This document shows, in pieces, positions 25,593 through 34,788 of a DNA stretch of 49,827 bases. A model generated the notes under the pieces. The model had not been told where the DNA came from. It did not search any database and was given only the letters and a program-made list of their open reading frames with translations. Source of the stretch: Leisingera sp. ANG-M1 (GTDB taxonomy: Bacteria > Pseudomonadota > Alphaproteobacteria > Rhodobacterales > Rhodobacteraceae). The stretch is from the NCBI RefSeq assembly GCF_000813745.1, contig NZ_JWLC01000002.1, forward strand, positions 31,046-80,872, written 5' to 3'. The translations under genes were made by a program, and so were the position numbers. The number at the start of each line of letters is the position of its first letter. Position 1 is the stretch's first letter.

Positions 25593-27014
25593 TTATTCAG
25601 CTATGGATGAACTTTGAAGCGCTGCTGCGGCTGCGCTCGCAGGGTTTTGGCCGGGTGCCCAGCCCTTGCCGAGCGAGATTTGCAGGCTGGCCCAGGCCAG
25701 CGCCAGATCACGGCGGGCGGCGATCAGGTTGAGCTCGTTTTCGCGCAGCGCCTCTTCGGTGTTCAGCAAGTCGAACAAGGTGATTTCATTGGCCTTGAAT
25801 GTCTCGCGGGCGAGATCGGCCACCTTGGTGCCCAGGTTGACCGCACGCGCCTGAGCGGCGGTGCGCTGGCGCGCGGCCCGGAGGGCGCTTTGCTGCGACT
25901 GCACTTCTTCCACTGCGCTGCGGACAGAGGCACGGTAGTCGTATTCGGTAGCCTTAGCTTGGGCGATCGCGTTCTTGTGCGCAGCACGCAGGACTTTGCG
26001 GTTGAACAGCGGCAGGGTCAGCTCGGGCCCGATCCGGTAGAGATCATTCACACCGCGTGTGGCCTGTACCGAGCCGGTGATTTCCAGCGTCGGGTAAAGT
26101 TCGGCTTCGGTGACGCCGATTGTAGCGGTGGCGCTGCGCAGCTGGGCTTCAGCCAGCAGCACATCCGGCCGGTTGCGCAGAAGGGTGGCGGGCACGCCCA
26201 GCTCGGGCTGCGTGGCCGGATAGGGCTGGCTGTAGCTGCCCTGCATCATTGCAAAGACTTCGGAGGCGTCGCGGTCCAGCAGTGTGGCCAGGGCAAAGAC
26301 TGAAGACTCGTAATTCGCGATGAAGCTGGGCAGGTCGGCTTTGGCGCTGGCGACCTGCAGCTTGGTGCGCTCCACATCAAGCGCCAGGACGGCCCGGGCT
26401 TCTTTCAGCTCTTCGACGGTGCCCAGGATCTGCTGGCGCAGCTGGATGGTCTTGCGGGTCACAGCCGCGCCGCGCTGGAAGAAGCGGGCCTGAATATAAG
26501 TGCGGGTAACCGCGTCGATGATCGCCAGCCGGGTGGTGGCGGTCTGGTAGAATTGCGCGTCGCGGTTTGCCACGGCTCGTTCCGAGCGGCGCTGGAAATC
26601 ACCGAACAGATCGAACACATAAGTGGCGCCGATCGCGGCAGTGTCGGTGTTGCGTGAACCGTTTTCCGACTCGCGGCGTTCGAAAATCGAGCTGCCTTCC
26701 AAATCGCCGCTGACCTGTTCGGCGCGGCCCGAACCGCGGCGCAGGGCCTCGGCGGCGACCAGGCGCTCGCGAGCGGCCTTGATGCCCAGGTTTTGCGCCA
26801 GCCCGGCCTCGACCAGCCGGTTCAGGGTGGCATCGTTCAGCCCTTGCCACCAGGTCTCGGTTGCGCCCTGAACCGTGGCATAGGTGCGGGACTGGTAATA
26901 GGCGGCGGGCACCGCAAAGTCCGGGCGCTGGTAATCCAGGCCGACGACGGTGCAGCTGCACAGGATAGTTCCGGCCAGCAGCGCGGAACGGGCTGTCCAT
27001 TTGGATCTGCTCAT
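25593..27014 (-). CDS. TolC/NodT-type outer membrane efflux lipoprotein
   Basis: A 473-aa outer membrane factor of the RND-type efflux family. It has an N-terminal export signal with Cys19 and Cys21 (ILCSCTVVG) as possible lipidation sites, the typical [13 protein letters not shown] and [23 protein letters not shown] starts, and two internal coiled-coil/beta repeats. It forms the exit duct of a tripartite pump. No membrane fusion or RND pump gene lies next to it, so the partner must be elsewhere. The lipobox is not canonical. Confidence 0.9.
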   Translation of the reverse strand: MSRSKWTARSALLAGTILCSCTVVGLDYQRPDFAVPAAYYQSRTYATVQGATETWWQGLNDATLNRLVEAGLAQNLGIKAARERLVAAEALRRGSGRAEQVSGDLEGSSIFERRESENGSRNTDTAAIGATYVFDLFGDFQRRSERAVANRDAQFYQTATTRLAIIDAVTRTYIQARFFQRGAAVTRKTIQLRQQILGTVEELKEARAVLALDVERTKLQVASAKADLPSFIANYESSVFALATLLDRDASEVFAMMQGSYSQPYPATQPELGVPATLLRNRPDVLLAEAQLRSATATIGVTEAELYPTLEITGSVQATRGVNDLYRIGPELTLPLFNRKVLRAAHKNAIAQAKATEYDYRASVRSAVEEVQSQQSALRAARQRTAAQARAVNLGTKVADLARETFKANEITLFDLLNTEEALRENELNLIAARRDLALAWASLQISLGKGWAPGQNPASAAAAALQSSSIAE

Positions 27015-27406
27015 GACTTGCCTCTAGGCGCCCGGTCTTGATGCGGGCTTTTGAGGAAGCATAGCCAGCGGCGGGAAGGGCGGCGAACAACTTCCTGCTG
27101 TAAACAGAGTCTTTACAGGCCAGTGATGCGCAGAGCCCACAGCCCGGAGGTTTCGAAAAGTCCTGTTTATTTGCCGGTTTTGACCTGCCCGGTCCCGGAT
27201 AATGCGCGCCATGCTGCCAGGCCAGAACGGCAGGCTGCGGCGGGGAACAGGCGTCTCCGGCCCGGCTGAGCCAGAGCTTGACGGACGCCGGGGGCCCGGT
27301 CACTGTTTCCCAAACGGCTGCAGGGGAGCGCAGCCGCAAATCCCGGCCGGGCACGGCCTATGCAAACAGCTGAAACGCAATCACGGCATAAAGTGAGAAC
27401 AACCTG
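27015..27406. other. 392-bp divergent intergenic region
   Basis: Separates the efflux lipoprotein gene and an aldehyde dehydrogenase gene that point away from each other. It should hold both promoters. I found no convincing gene, hairpin terminator or symmetric operator in it. The aldehyde dehydrogenase start has only a weak ribosome-binding site (GTGAGAAC). Confidence 0.5.
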
Positions 27407-28828
27407 ATGGATCTGCAGAAATTCTATATTGGCGGCGCCTGGGTGACGCCGCATTCGACGCGCGAATTCCCGGTGCTGAACCCGGCCACGGAAGAGCAGA
27501 CCGGCACCATCATCCTCGGCGATGAGGTGGACGTGAACAACGCTGTGGCGGCAGCCAAGGCGGCGTTCGACAGCTTCTCACGCACCTCGCGTGAGGAACG
27601 GATTGCGCTGCTGGAGAAGCTGCTGGAAATCAGCAACACGCGCCGCGAAGAAATGGCGCAGGCGCTGAGCGCGGAAATGGGCGCGCCGATTTCCATGGCG
27701 CGCGATGCGCAAGCTGATTCGGGAATCGGGCATCTGGAGGGCATCCTGGAGGCGCTGAAGTCGCAGGAATTGCGCGAGTCGCTCTCCAACGGGGACATTC
27801 TGGTGCGCGAGCCGATTGGGGTCTGCGGTCTGATCACGCCGTGGAACTGGCCGGTGAACCAAATTGCGCTGAAGGTGCTGCCGGCGCTGGCCACCGGCTC
27901 AACCTGTGTTCTGAAACCCTCGGAGCATACGCCGATGTCGGCAGCCGTTTATGCTCAGATGATCCATGATGCGGGCTACCCGGCTGGTGTGTTCAACCTG
28001 ATCCATGGCGATGGACCGACCGTCGGGGCAGGCCTGTCGCGGCATCCGGATGTCGACATGATGTCCTTTACCGGCTCGACCCGGGCGGGGATCGCGGTTT
28101 CCAAGGACTCGGCCGACACCGTGAAGCGGGTAACGCTGGAGCTGGGGGGCAAGTCTCCGAACCTTGTGTTTGCCGACGCCGACTTGCAAGAGAAGGTCAC
28201 CAACTCGGTGCTCGAGTGCATGTACAACACCGGCCAGAGCTGCGATGCGCCGACCCGGATGCTGGTGGAGCGCAGCTGCTACGATCAAGTGCTGGAAATC
28301 GCCAAGGCCGCGGCCGAAGGCCAGGCGGTGGGTGACCCGTCCCAGGAAGGCGATCACATCGGCCCGATGTTTGACCGTATCCAGTTCGACCGGGTGCAGA
28401 CCATGATCCAGAAGGGGATCGACGAGGGCGCCACGGTTCTGGCCGGTGGTCTAGGCCGGCCCGAGGGATTGGACAAAGGCTGGTATGTGCGTCCGACCGT
28501 CTTTGCCGATGTGACCAACGACATGGCGATTGCCCAGCAGGAGATCTTTGGCCCGGTGCTGGTGATCATCCCGTTTGAGGACGAGGAAGACGCCATCCGC
28601 ATTGCCAACGATACGCCCTATGGCCTGGCGGCCTATCTGCAGACCGGCGATCCGGAGCGGGCCGAGCGGGTTGCCGCCCGGCTGCGCGCTGGCGCCGTGC
28701 ATATCAACGGCGGCGGCTTCAACTATGGCTCGCCCTTTGGCGGCTACAAGCAGTCCGGCAACGGGCGCGAAGGCGGCATGCTGGGGCTGGAGGACTACCA
28801 GGAAGTCAAAACCCTGCATTTCGGGTAA
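27407..28828 (+). CDS. aldehyde dehydrogenase family protein
   Basis: A 473-aa NAD(P)+ aldehyde dehydrogenase with Asn147 in PWNWP, Glu245 in LELGGK and catalytic Cys279 in NTGQSCDAPTR. The PWNWP and QSCDAPTR forms place it away from the two other aldehyde dehydrogenases in the window, nearer to broad-range dehydrogenases of unknown substrate. It is a single gene, with 272 nt before the hydantoinase operon, so a functional link to that operon is possible only. Confidence 0.9.
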   Translation: MDLQKFYIGGAWVTPHSTREFPVLNPATEEQTGTIILGDEVDVNNAVAAAKAAFDSFSRTSREERIALLEKLLEISNTRREEMAQALSAEMGAPISMARDAQADSGIGHLEGILEALKSQELRESLSNGDILVREPIGVCGLITPWNWPVNQIALKVLPALATGSTCVLKPSEHTPMSAAVYAQMIHDAGYPAGVFNLIHGDGPTVGAGLSRHPDVDMMSFTGSTRAGIAVSKDSADTVKRVTLELGGKSPNLVFADADLQEKVTNSVLECMYNTGQSCDAPTRMLVERSCYDQVLEIAKAAAEGQAVGDPSQEGDHIGPMFDRIQFDRVQTMIQKGIDEGATVLAGGLGRPEGLDKGWYVRPTVFADVTNDMAIAQQEIFGPVLVIIPFEDEEDAIRIANDTPYGLAAYLQTGDPERAERVAARLRAGAVHINGGGFNYGSPFGGYKQSGNGREGGMLGLEDYQEVKTLHFG

Positions 28829-29100
28829 GAAAACAAAGGCTTCCGGCTGGGTTTACTGCCCGGCCGGAAGGCCGCGCGGAGTCGCAGGGCACCGTATTGA
28901 TGCCGTTATCAGGCAAGATTCATGTCGCTATCCGCAAAGCTGCCCGCGCAGTGGCGCCGCAGGATACGGCCATGAAACACACATTCATTCCCAAACGTCT
29001 GGACCGCCGCGCCACGGGTTGCGACCTGGTCGCTGTCTGAATCCGCCGCCCTTTGAGGGGCTTTCCGGCGGACACTCAACGACAGACTTTGGAATGATAG

Positions 29101-31212
29101 ATGACAGCATCAACTGCGCTGCGCCTTGCCATTGATATTGGCGGCACCTTTACCGACACCGTGCTGGTGGCGGGTGAAGACACTATTCTGGCTTCGACCA
29201 AGACCCTGACAACCCATCAAAACCCGGCAGACGGCGCGATGGAAGGCGCGGCAAGGGTTATGGCGCAATCCGGGCGGTCCCTGGGCGAGGTGACTGGCTT
29301 TATCCACGGCACCACCCTGGCCACCAATGCGCTGATCGAGCGGCGCGGGGCCACGGTTGCGACAGTCACCACCGAAGGGTTCCGTGATATTCTCGAGATC
29401 GCTTATGAGCGGCGCTATTCGCAGTATGACATCAACCTGGAAAAGCCGGACCTTCTGGTGCCGCGCGAGCGCTCGCTGACCATCCGCGAGCGGATGTCGG
29501 CCGAGGGCGAAGTGCTGATCGGCATGGAAGACAGCGCGGTTGAGGCGCTGATTGAGGAGCTGGACGCCTGCGGCGCCGAGGCGGTGGCAATCTGCCTGAT
29601 GCACTCCTACGCCAACCCCGATCATGAGCGCTGGCTGCGCGATACCCTGGCCGAGCGGCGGCCCGGCCTGACGGTCTCGATTTCATCCGAGGTCAGCCCC
29701 GAGGCGCGGGAATTCGACCGGCTCTGCACCACCGTGGCCAATGCCTATATCCAGCCGCTGATGGAGACCTATCTGGCGCGTTTTGCCGAACGTTTCGCAG
29801 CGGAAGGCGTGACCTGCCCGATCCTGATGATGACTGCGGGCGGCGGCATGTGCACCATTCAGACCGCGGCGCGTTTCCCGATCCGGCTGGTGGAATCCGG
29901 CCCCGCAGGCGGCGCCATCCTAGCCGCCCGCATTGCGGCCCGCGCAGGCCTGGATGAGGTGCTGTCCTTTGACGTTGGCGGCACCACAGCCAAACTGTGC
30001 TTGATCGACAACGCCCGCCCGCAGACTTCGCGCCAGTTCGAAATCGCCCGCGCGGCGCGTTTCATTAAAGGCTCCGGTATGCCGGTGCGCATACCCGTCA
30101 TTGAGATGATCGAAATCGGCGCCGGCGGTGGCTCCATCGCCGGAGTGGACCGGCTGGGGCGGCTGACCGTAGGGCCGAAATCGGCCGGTTCCGAGCCTGG
30201 CCCGGTGGCGTTCGGCCGCGGCGGTACCGAGCCGACGGTGACCGACAGCGACATCACCCTAGGCTACATCGTGCCGGACACGTTTGCCGAGGGGCACATC
30301 AAGATCGACCCGGATGCCTCCAAAGAGGCGCTGTCCCGGGTGATCGGGTCCCGGCTGAAGCTGGACGGGGTTGGTTCCGCGGATGGTGTCAGCCGCATTG
30401 TCGACGAGAGCATGGCCAGCGCCGGGCGCATGCACGCGGTGGAATCCGGTAAGGATCTGGGCCCGCGCACCATGATTGCCTTCGGCGGCAACGGCCCGCT
30501 GCATGCCAGCCGGGTGGCGCGCTCCGCTGGGGTTTCGCGCATCGTGATCCCGCCGAATCCGGGGGTCGGCTCGGCTGTCGGTTTCCTGTTTGCACCGGTC
30601 TCGTTTGAGATCGTGCGTTCCCGCTATTCCATGTTGGAAACCATGGACATGGCAGGCATCAACGGCTTGTTCGCCCAGATGATCGATGAGGCGAAATCGG
30701 TGGTCACGCAGGGTGCGGGCGATGCCGAAACGCAAACCCAGCGCACCGCATTCATGCGCTACAACGGGCAGGGGCATGAGATTGAGATCACCCTGCCGGA
30801 CCGCGATCTGACGGCAGAGGATCTGGGCCCCCTGACCGCGGCCTTTGAAACCGAATATGCCAAGCAGTTCTCGCGTCCGGTGCCGGGCATGAAGATCGAG
30901 ATCCTGAACTGGGCCGTCCGGGTGGCCACCCCGGACGTTGCCGTCACGGCGGTGCCGGAGACGCCTGAGCTGAAGAACATCTGGGCCGAATCCTTCCGCC
31001 CGATCACCTGCGATGTGGACGGCACAACGAAGCAGGCGGCGTTTGTGCCGCGCGACAGCCTGAAACACGGCGACCGTGTCTGCGGCCCGGCTCTGATCAC
31101 CGAACCGCAAACCACCACGCTGGTGTCGGCGGATTTCTCTGCCCATGTGGATGCAATTGGTAACCTCGTCCTGATCCAGGATCAGAAAGACGACCAGAAA
31201 GGAGGCGCATAA
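29101..31212 (+). CDS. hydantoinase/oxoprolinase family protein, subunit A
   Basis: A 703-aa ATP-dependent amidohydrolase subunit of the HyuA/N-methylhydantoinase A family. An actin-like nucleotide-binding fold is marked by IDIGGTFTDTVL at residues 11-22 and the second phosphate motif SFDVGGTTAKL at about 289-299. HyuA and HyuB together open five-membered cyclic amides or lactams such as N-methylhydantoin and 5-oxoproline, or carboxylate ketones (acetone and acetophenone carboxylases), using ATP. The gene overlaps hyuB-like by one base (TAATG). The actual substrate is unknown; the following aminotransferase and racemase-like genes suggest an amino-acid-derived ring. Confidence 0.92.
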   Translation: MTASTALRLAIDIGGTFTDTVLVAGEDTILASTKTLTTHQNPADGAMEGAARVMAQSGRSLGEVTGFIHGTTLATNALIERRGATVATVTTEGFRDILEIAYERRYSQYDINLEKPDLLVPRERSLTIRERMSAEGEVLIGMEDSAVEALIEELDACGAEAVAICLMHSYANPDHERWLRDTLAERRPGLTVSISSEVSPEAREFDRLCTTVANAYIQPLMETYLARFAERFAAEGVTCPILMMTAGGGMCTIQTAARFPIRLVESGPAGGAILAARIAARAGLDEVLSFDVGGTTAKLCLIDNARPQTSRQFEIARAARFIKGSGMPVRIPVIEMIEIGAGGGSIAGVDRLGRLTVGPKSAGSEPGPVAFGRGGTEPTVTDSDITLGYIVPDTFAEGHIKIDPDASKEALSRVIGSRLKLDGVGSADGVSRIVDESMASAGRMHAVESGKDLGPRTMIAFGGNGPLHASRVARSAGVSRIVIPPNPGVGSAVGFLFAPVSFEIVRSRYSMLETMDMAGINGLFAQMIDEAKSVVTQGAGDAETQTQRTAFMRYNGQGHEIEITLPDRDLTAEDLGPLTAAFETEYAKQFSRPVPGMKIEILNWAVRVATPDVAVTAVPETPELKNIWAESFRPITCDVDGTTKQAAFVPRDSLKHGDRVCGPALITEPQTTTLVSADFSAHVDAIGNLVLIQDQKDDQKGGA

Positions 31213-32864
31213 TGGCTGCCGATCTTTCCCCCGCTCGCCTTCAAGTCATGTGGAACCGCCTGCTGGCGGTGGTCGAGGAACAGGGCCAGACCCTGATCCG
31301 TGCGGCGTTCTCACCCATCGTGCGCGAGTGCGGCGATATTTCCGCTGGTATCTTTGATGTTCAGGGCCGGATGCTGGCCCAGGCGGTGACCGGCACCCCA
31401 GGCCATATCAACACCATGGCTGAAGCCGTGATGCACCTGCGTGAGCGCTTCCCGGTGCAGAACATGAAGCCCGGCGACATTTACATGACCAACGACCCCT
31501 GGCTGGCCTCGGGGCATCTGAACGACTTCCTTTTGATGATGCCCGCGTTCAAAGACGGCAAGGTGGTCGGCTTCACCTCCTGCACCTCGCACCTGGTGGA
31601 TCTGGGCGGCCTTGGCATGGGGCCGGAAGGTTCCGACATCTATGACGAGGGCCTGCTGATCCCGCCCTGCAAGCTGGTCGAAGAAGGCGAGCCCAACGCG
31701 CTGCTGATGGACATCATCCGTGCCAACAGCCGGGAGCCGATTGCCAATGAGGGCGACATCTATGCGCTGATTGCCTGCTGCGAGGCCGGGGTGACGCGGC
31801 TGGTCGACATGATGGAGGAGTTCCGCATCGACGATCTGGATGCGCTGGGGTCCTACATCATCGACACCTCCCGCCGCGGCACGCTGGAGGCGATCGCCGA
31901 GGTGCCCGAGGGAGTTTACAAGAACGTCCTCAAGATGGACGGCTATGAGAATGAGCTGGAGCTGCACGCCACGCTGACTGTCTCCAAGGACGGCATGCAT
32001 GTGGATTTCACCGGAACTTCGGGCTGTTCCAAGAAAGGCATCAACGTGCCTTTGAACTATGCTACCGCTTACACGGTGTTTGCGCTGCGCTGCATCGTGG
32101 GGCCGGATATTCCCAACAATGCCGGCTCGCTGGAGCTGTTCACGGTTGATGGCCCCAAGGGCTGTATCCTGAATGCACAGCGCCCGGTGCCGGTGGCAAT
32201 GCGCCACACGCTGGGGCAGGTGACGCCGGATCTTGTGCTGGGCTGCCTGCATCAGGCGCTGCCGGACCAGGTGCCGGCTGAAGGCGCGTCCTGCATGTTC
32301 GACCTGCCAATGCGCCACGCGCCCGAAGTCGCCCGCGACGGCGGCCGCGAGTTCGCCATCGAGCCGGTCCACAACGGCGGCACCGGCGCGCGGCCCCATG
32401 CGGACGGTCTGTCGGCGACGGCTTATCCGTCCGGCGTTTATGGCTCACAGGTGGAGATCACCGAGGCAGTGGCCCCGGTCGTTATGTGGCGGCGCGAGCT
32501 GCGGCCTGACTCGGGCGGTGCCGGCAAGTACCGCGGTGGCCTTGGCCAGCGGATCGAGATGACGGCCTCCAACGATGCGCCTTTCATCGTGTTCCTGTCG
32601 GTGGAGCGGCTGAAGTTCCCGGCGTTGGGCCGCATGGGCGGGCAGCCCGGCGCCCCGGGCCGCATCCGCTTCCGCGACGGCGAGCAGGATATCCCCGGCA
32701 AGGGCGAGCTGCGGGTGGAGGCAGGCGACTACCTGATCTTCGAAACCCCCGGCGGCGGCGGTTTTGGCGACCCGTACGAACGCGACCCCGAGGCGCTGGC
32801 GCTGGACATGAAACGCGGCCTTGTTACACAAGACGGCGCAAGCGCCTATGGAGGTGGCAAATGA
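31212..32864 (+). CDS. hydantoinase/oxoprolinase family protein, subunit B
   Basis: A 550-aa partner of the upstream subunit, HyuB/N-methylhydantoinase B family. Family stretches include REC(G)DISAGIFD, GTPGHINTM, NDPWLASGHLNDFL with its metal-binding His/Asp, and the Gly-rich C-terminal ETPGGGGFGDPYERD. It overlaps the next gene as ATGA. This subunit carries the metal-dependent hydrolysis or carboxylation site. Length is typical of the family. Confidence 0.92.
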   Translation: MAADLSPARLQVMWNRLLAVVEEQGQTLIRAAFSPIVRECGDISAGIFDVQGRMLAQAVTGTPGHINTMAEAVMHLRERFPVQNMKPGDIYMTNDPWLASGHLNDFLLMMPAFKDGKVVGFTSCTSHLVDLGGLGMGPEGSDIYDEGLLIPPCKLVEEGEPNALLMDIIRANSREPIANEGDIYALIACCEAGVTRLVDMMEEFRIDDLDALGSYIIDTSRRGTLEAIAEVPEGVYKNVLKMDGYENELELHATLTVSKDGMHVDFTGTSGCSKKGINVPLNYATAYTVFALRCIVGPDIPNNAGSLELFTVDGPKGCILNAQRPVPVAMRHTLGQVTPDLVLGCLHQALPDQVPAEGASCMFDLPMRHAPEVARDGGREFAIEPVHNGGTGARPHADGLSATAYPSGVYGSQVEITEAVAPVVMWRRELRPDSGGAGKYRGGLGQRIEMTASNDAPFIVFLSVERLKFPALGRMGGQPGAPGRIRFRDGEQDIPGKGELRVEAGDYLIFETPGGGGFGDPYERDPEALALDMKRGLVTQDGASAYGGGK

Positions 32865-33928
32865 TCCGCGCGGTTCCCCATGTTGCCGCCATGGCGTCTT
32901 ATGCACTGGCGGATCTTGGCGGCGAGGGGACCATTTCTCTCGCCCAGAACGAAAGCGCCTTTGCCGCCAGCCCTGCCGCGATTGCGGCGGGCAAGGCGGT
33001 GCTGGAACAGATGCCGCTCTATCCGGACCCGGAATGGCCTGACCTGCGCGCCGCAGTGGACGAAGTGCACGGTCTGGACCCGGCCAAAATCCTGTGTGGC
33101 GCCGGTTCCATGGAGCTGATCGGCTGCCTGATCCGCGCCTTTGCCGGCCCGGGCGACCGGGTGCTGGGGACGGACTATGGCTATGCCTTTGTGTCTTCGG
33201 CCTCGGCTCAGGTGCAAGCGGATTACGTCAAGGCGCGGGAGCGGGAACTGACGGTGTCCGTGGACGACATCCTCGCTGCCACGACGCCGGAGACGCGGAT
33301 TGTCTTTGTCTGCAACCCGGGCAATCCCACCGGCACGCTGATCCCCAACGGTGAGATCCTGCGCCTGCGCGAAGGGCTGCCTGCGGATGTGCTGCTGGTC
33401 GTCGACCAGGCCTATGCCGAATTTGCCGATGCATCGAATGATCCGGCGGATGTCTTCGCGCTTGTTGACCGCGGCGACACGGTGGTCATGCGAACGCTCT
33501 CCAAGGCCTATAGCCTCGCAGGTGCCCGCGCCGGCTGGGGCTATTTCCCGCCGGAGATTGCGGGCGAGGTACGTAAGCTGCTGAACCCCAACAACATCTC
33601 CATCCCCTCGCAGGCCATGGCCGCAGCGGCGATGCGCGATCAGGCGCATTTGCTGGATGTGGTGGCCAAAACCGCCGCCATCCGCGACGGTTTTGCCGAA
33701 GGCTGCCGCGCGCTGGGGCTCACGGTGCCGCAAAGCCATACCAATTTTGTGCTGATGCGCTTTGCCTCACCTGAACAGGCGCAAGCGGCAGACGCTGCGC
33801 TGCGGGCAGAAAAGCTGCTGATGCGCGGCATGGGAGGTTACGGCCTCAATGACTGCCTGCGCGCCACCATCTGCAGCCAGGAGATCATGGACCGCGCCCT
33901 GGCGGTGCTGAAAGGAGTGCTCAAATGA
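32861..33928 (+). CDS. HisC-like PLP aminotransferase
   Basis: A 355-aa fold-type I aminotransferase, class I/II, close to histidinol-phosphate aminotransferase. PLP ligands visible are Asp182 (VVDQAYAEF), the CNPGNPTG turn at 151-158 and the Schiff-base Lys215 (TLSKAYSLAGARAGW). It is translationally coupled to both neighbours. Being inside a hydantoinase operon and not a his operon, it probably transaminates the ring-opened amino acid or its keto acid rather than histidinol phosphate. Confidence 0.9.
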   Translation: MIRAVPHVAAMASYALADLGGEGTISLAQNESAFAASPAAIAAGKAVLEQMPLYPDPEWPDLRAAVDEVHGLDPAKILCGAGSMELIGCLIRAFAGPGDRVLGTDYGYAFVSSASAQVQADYVKARERELTVSVDDILAATTPETRIVFVCNPGNPTGTLIPNGEILRLREGLPADVLLVVDQAYAEFADASNDPADVFALVDRGDTVVMRTLSKAYSLAGARAGWGYFPPEIAGEVRKLLNPNNISIPSQAMAAAAMRDQAHLLDVVAKTAAIRDGFAEGCRALGLTVPQSHTNFVLMRFASPEQAQAADAALRAEKLLMRGMGGYGLNDCLRATICSQEIMDRALAVLKGVLK

Positions 33929-34665
33929 CTCACGAAACCCGCACCCGTGCCAAAATCGGCGTGCTGGTGCCCTTCACCAACACCAACCTGGAACCGGATA
34001 TGATGCTGATGCGCTGTCCGGACACCACGGTGCATTTCCAGCGCATGGGCGGCTATGACGTGGATGAGATCCCAGGCTCCGACCAGATGGCGGGGCTGGG
34101 CGCCTCCGACATCAGCCAGGATCTCAGGATGATCTCAGGCGTGCGCCCCGACGTGGTGCTCTATGGCTGCACCTCGGCGACGCTCACCCACGGGCCGGGC
34201 TTTGATGAACAGCTGGCCAAGGATATCAAAGCGGGCTCCGGAGCGCTGTCCTTTACCGCCGCGGGCGCGCTGGTTGAGGCGATCAAGGCTCTGGGTGCAA
34301 CCAAGGTGGGGTTCTCCTCGCCCTATCTGGGTGAGGTCAATGAGCAGGCGATGGATTTCCTGGCGCAGAACCAGATAGCCACGGTGAAATGCGCCGATGT
34401 GGGCCGAGAGCTGGGCAACTACGGACAGGGCGAGCTGACCCCGGATGAGGTCTTTGATCTGGCCTGCCAGGCGGATCACCCGGAAGCCCAGGCCATCGTG
34501 CTCAGCTGCACCGACATGCGCTCGGTCGAGGCTGTCGACCGGATCGAGGCGGCGCTTGGCAAGCCGGTGGTCACTTCCAACCAGGCAATGATGTTTGCAG
34601 TGATGCGGGCGCTTGGGCTGCCGCGCCAGGGCAACGTGCCGGGCCGCCTGTTCGATCTGCTTTAG
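33925..34665 (+). CDS. maleate isomerase / Asp-Glu racemase superfamily
   Basis: A 246-aa cofactor-free enzyme with the two-cysteine active site of the family: Cys82 (YGCTSAT) and Cys194 (LSCTDMRS). Members include maleate cis-trans isomerase, arylmalonate decarboxylase, hydantoin racemase and aspartate racemase. The N-terminal IGVLVPFTNTNLEPD is characteristic of the maleate isomerase and arylmalonate decarboxylase branch. Last gene of the operon, 30 nt before a terminator. In this setting, racemisation or isomerisation of the substrate or product is the likely job. Confidence 0.88.
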   Translation: MTHETRTRAKIGVLVPFTNTNLEPDMMLMRCPDTTVHFQRMGGYDVDEIPGSDQMAGLGASDISQDLRMISGVRPDVVLYGCTSATLTHGPGFDEQLAKDIKAGSGALSFTAAGALVEAIKALGATKVGFSSPYLGEVNEQAMDFLAQNQIATVKCADVGRELGNYGQGELTPDEVFDLACQADHPEAQAIVLSCTDMRSVEAVDRIEAALGKPVVTSNQAMMFAVMRALGLPRQGNVPGRLFDLL

Positions 34666-34695
34666 CGGATTGCGGCTTTAAGGTTCGCCAATGTG

Positions 34696-34727
34696 AAACC
34701 CGGCCCCTTCTCAGGCGCCGGGTTTTG
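34696..34727 (+). terminator. intrinsic terminator of hydantoinase operon
   Basis: A perfect 9-bp stem (AAACCCGGC at 34696-34704 with GCCGGGTTT at 34717-34725), 12-nt loop, then a T-rich tail (TTTGCTTCTTT). Confidence 0.85.
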
Positions 34728-34742
34728 CTTCTTTCTGGTCTA

Positions 34743-34778
34743 AAATACCCGGGGGAGCGCGAGGGGCCGGCCCCTCGC
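34743..34778 (-). terminator. 20-bp palindrome and T-rich end of MttB operon
   Basis: GCGAGGGGCC followed by its complement forms a perfect 20-bp palindrome at 34759-34778. On the minus strand it is followed by CTCCCCCGGGTATTTTA, which can end the converging seven-gene transcript whose last stop is at 34789. It may also be a dispersed Rhodobacteraceae intergenic element. Confidence 0.55.
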
Positions 34779-34788
34779 TGCCGCCCTC

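Noticed and set aside
32861..33928. Histidinol-phosphate aminotransferase of histidine synthesis
   Set aside because: No his genes nearby; it is coupled to hydantoinase-type genes, so only the family, not the function, can be claimed.
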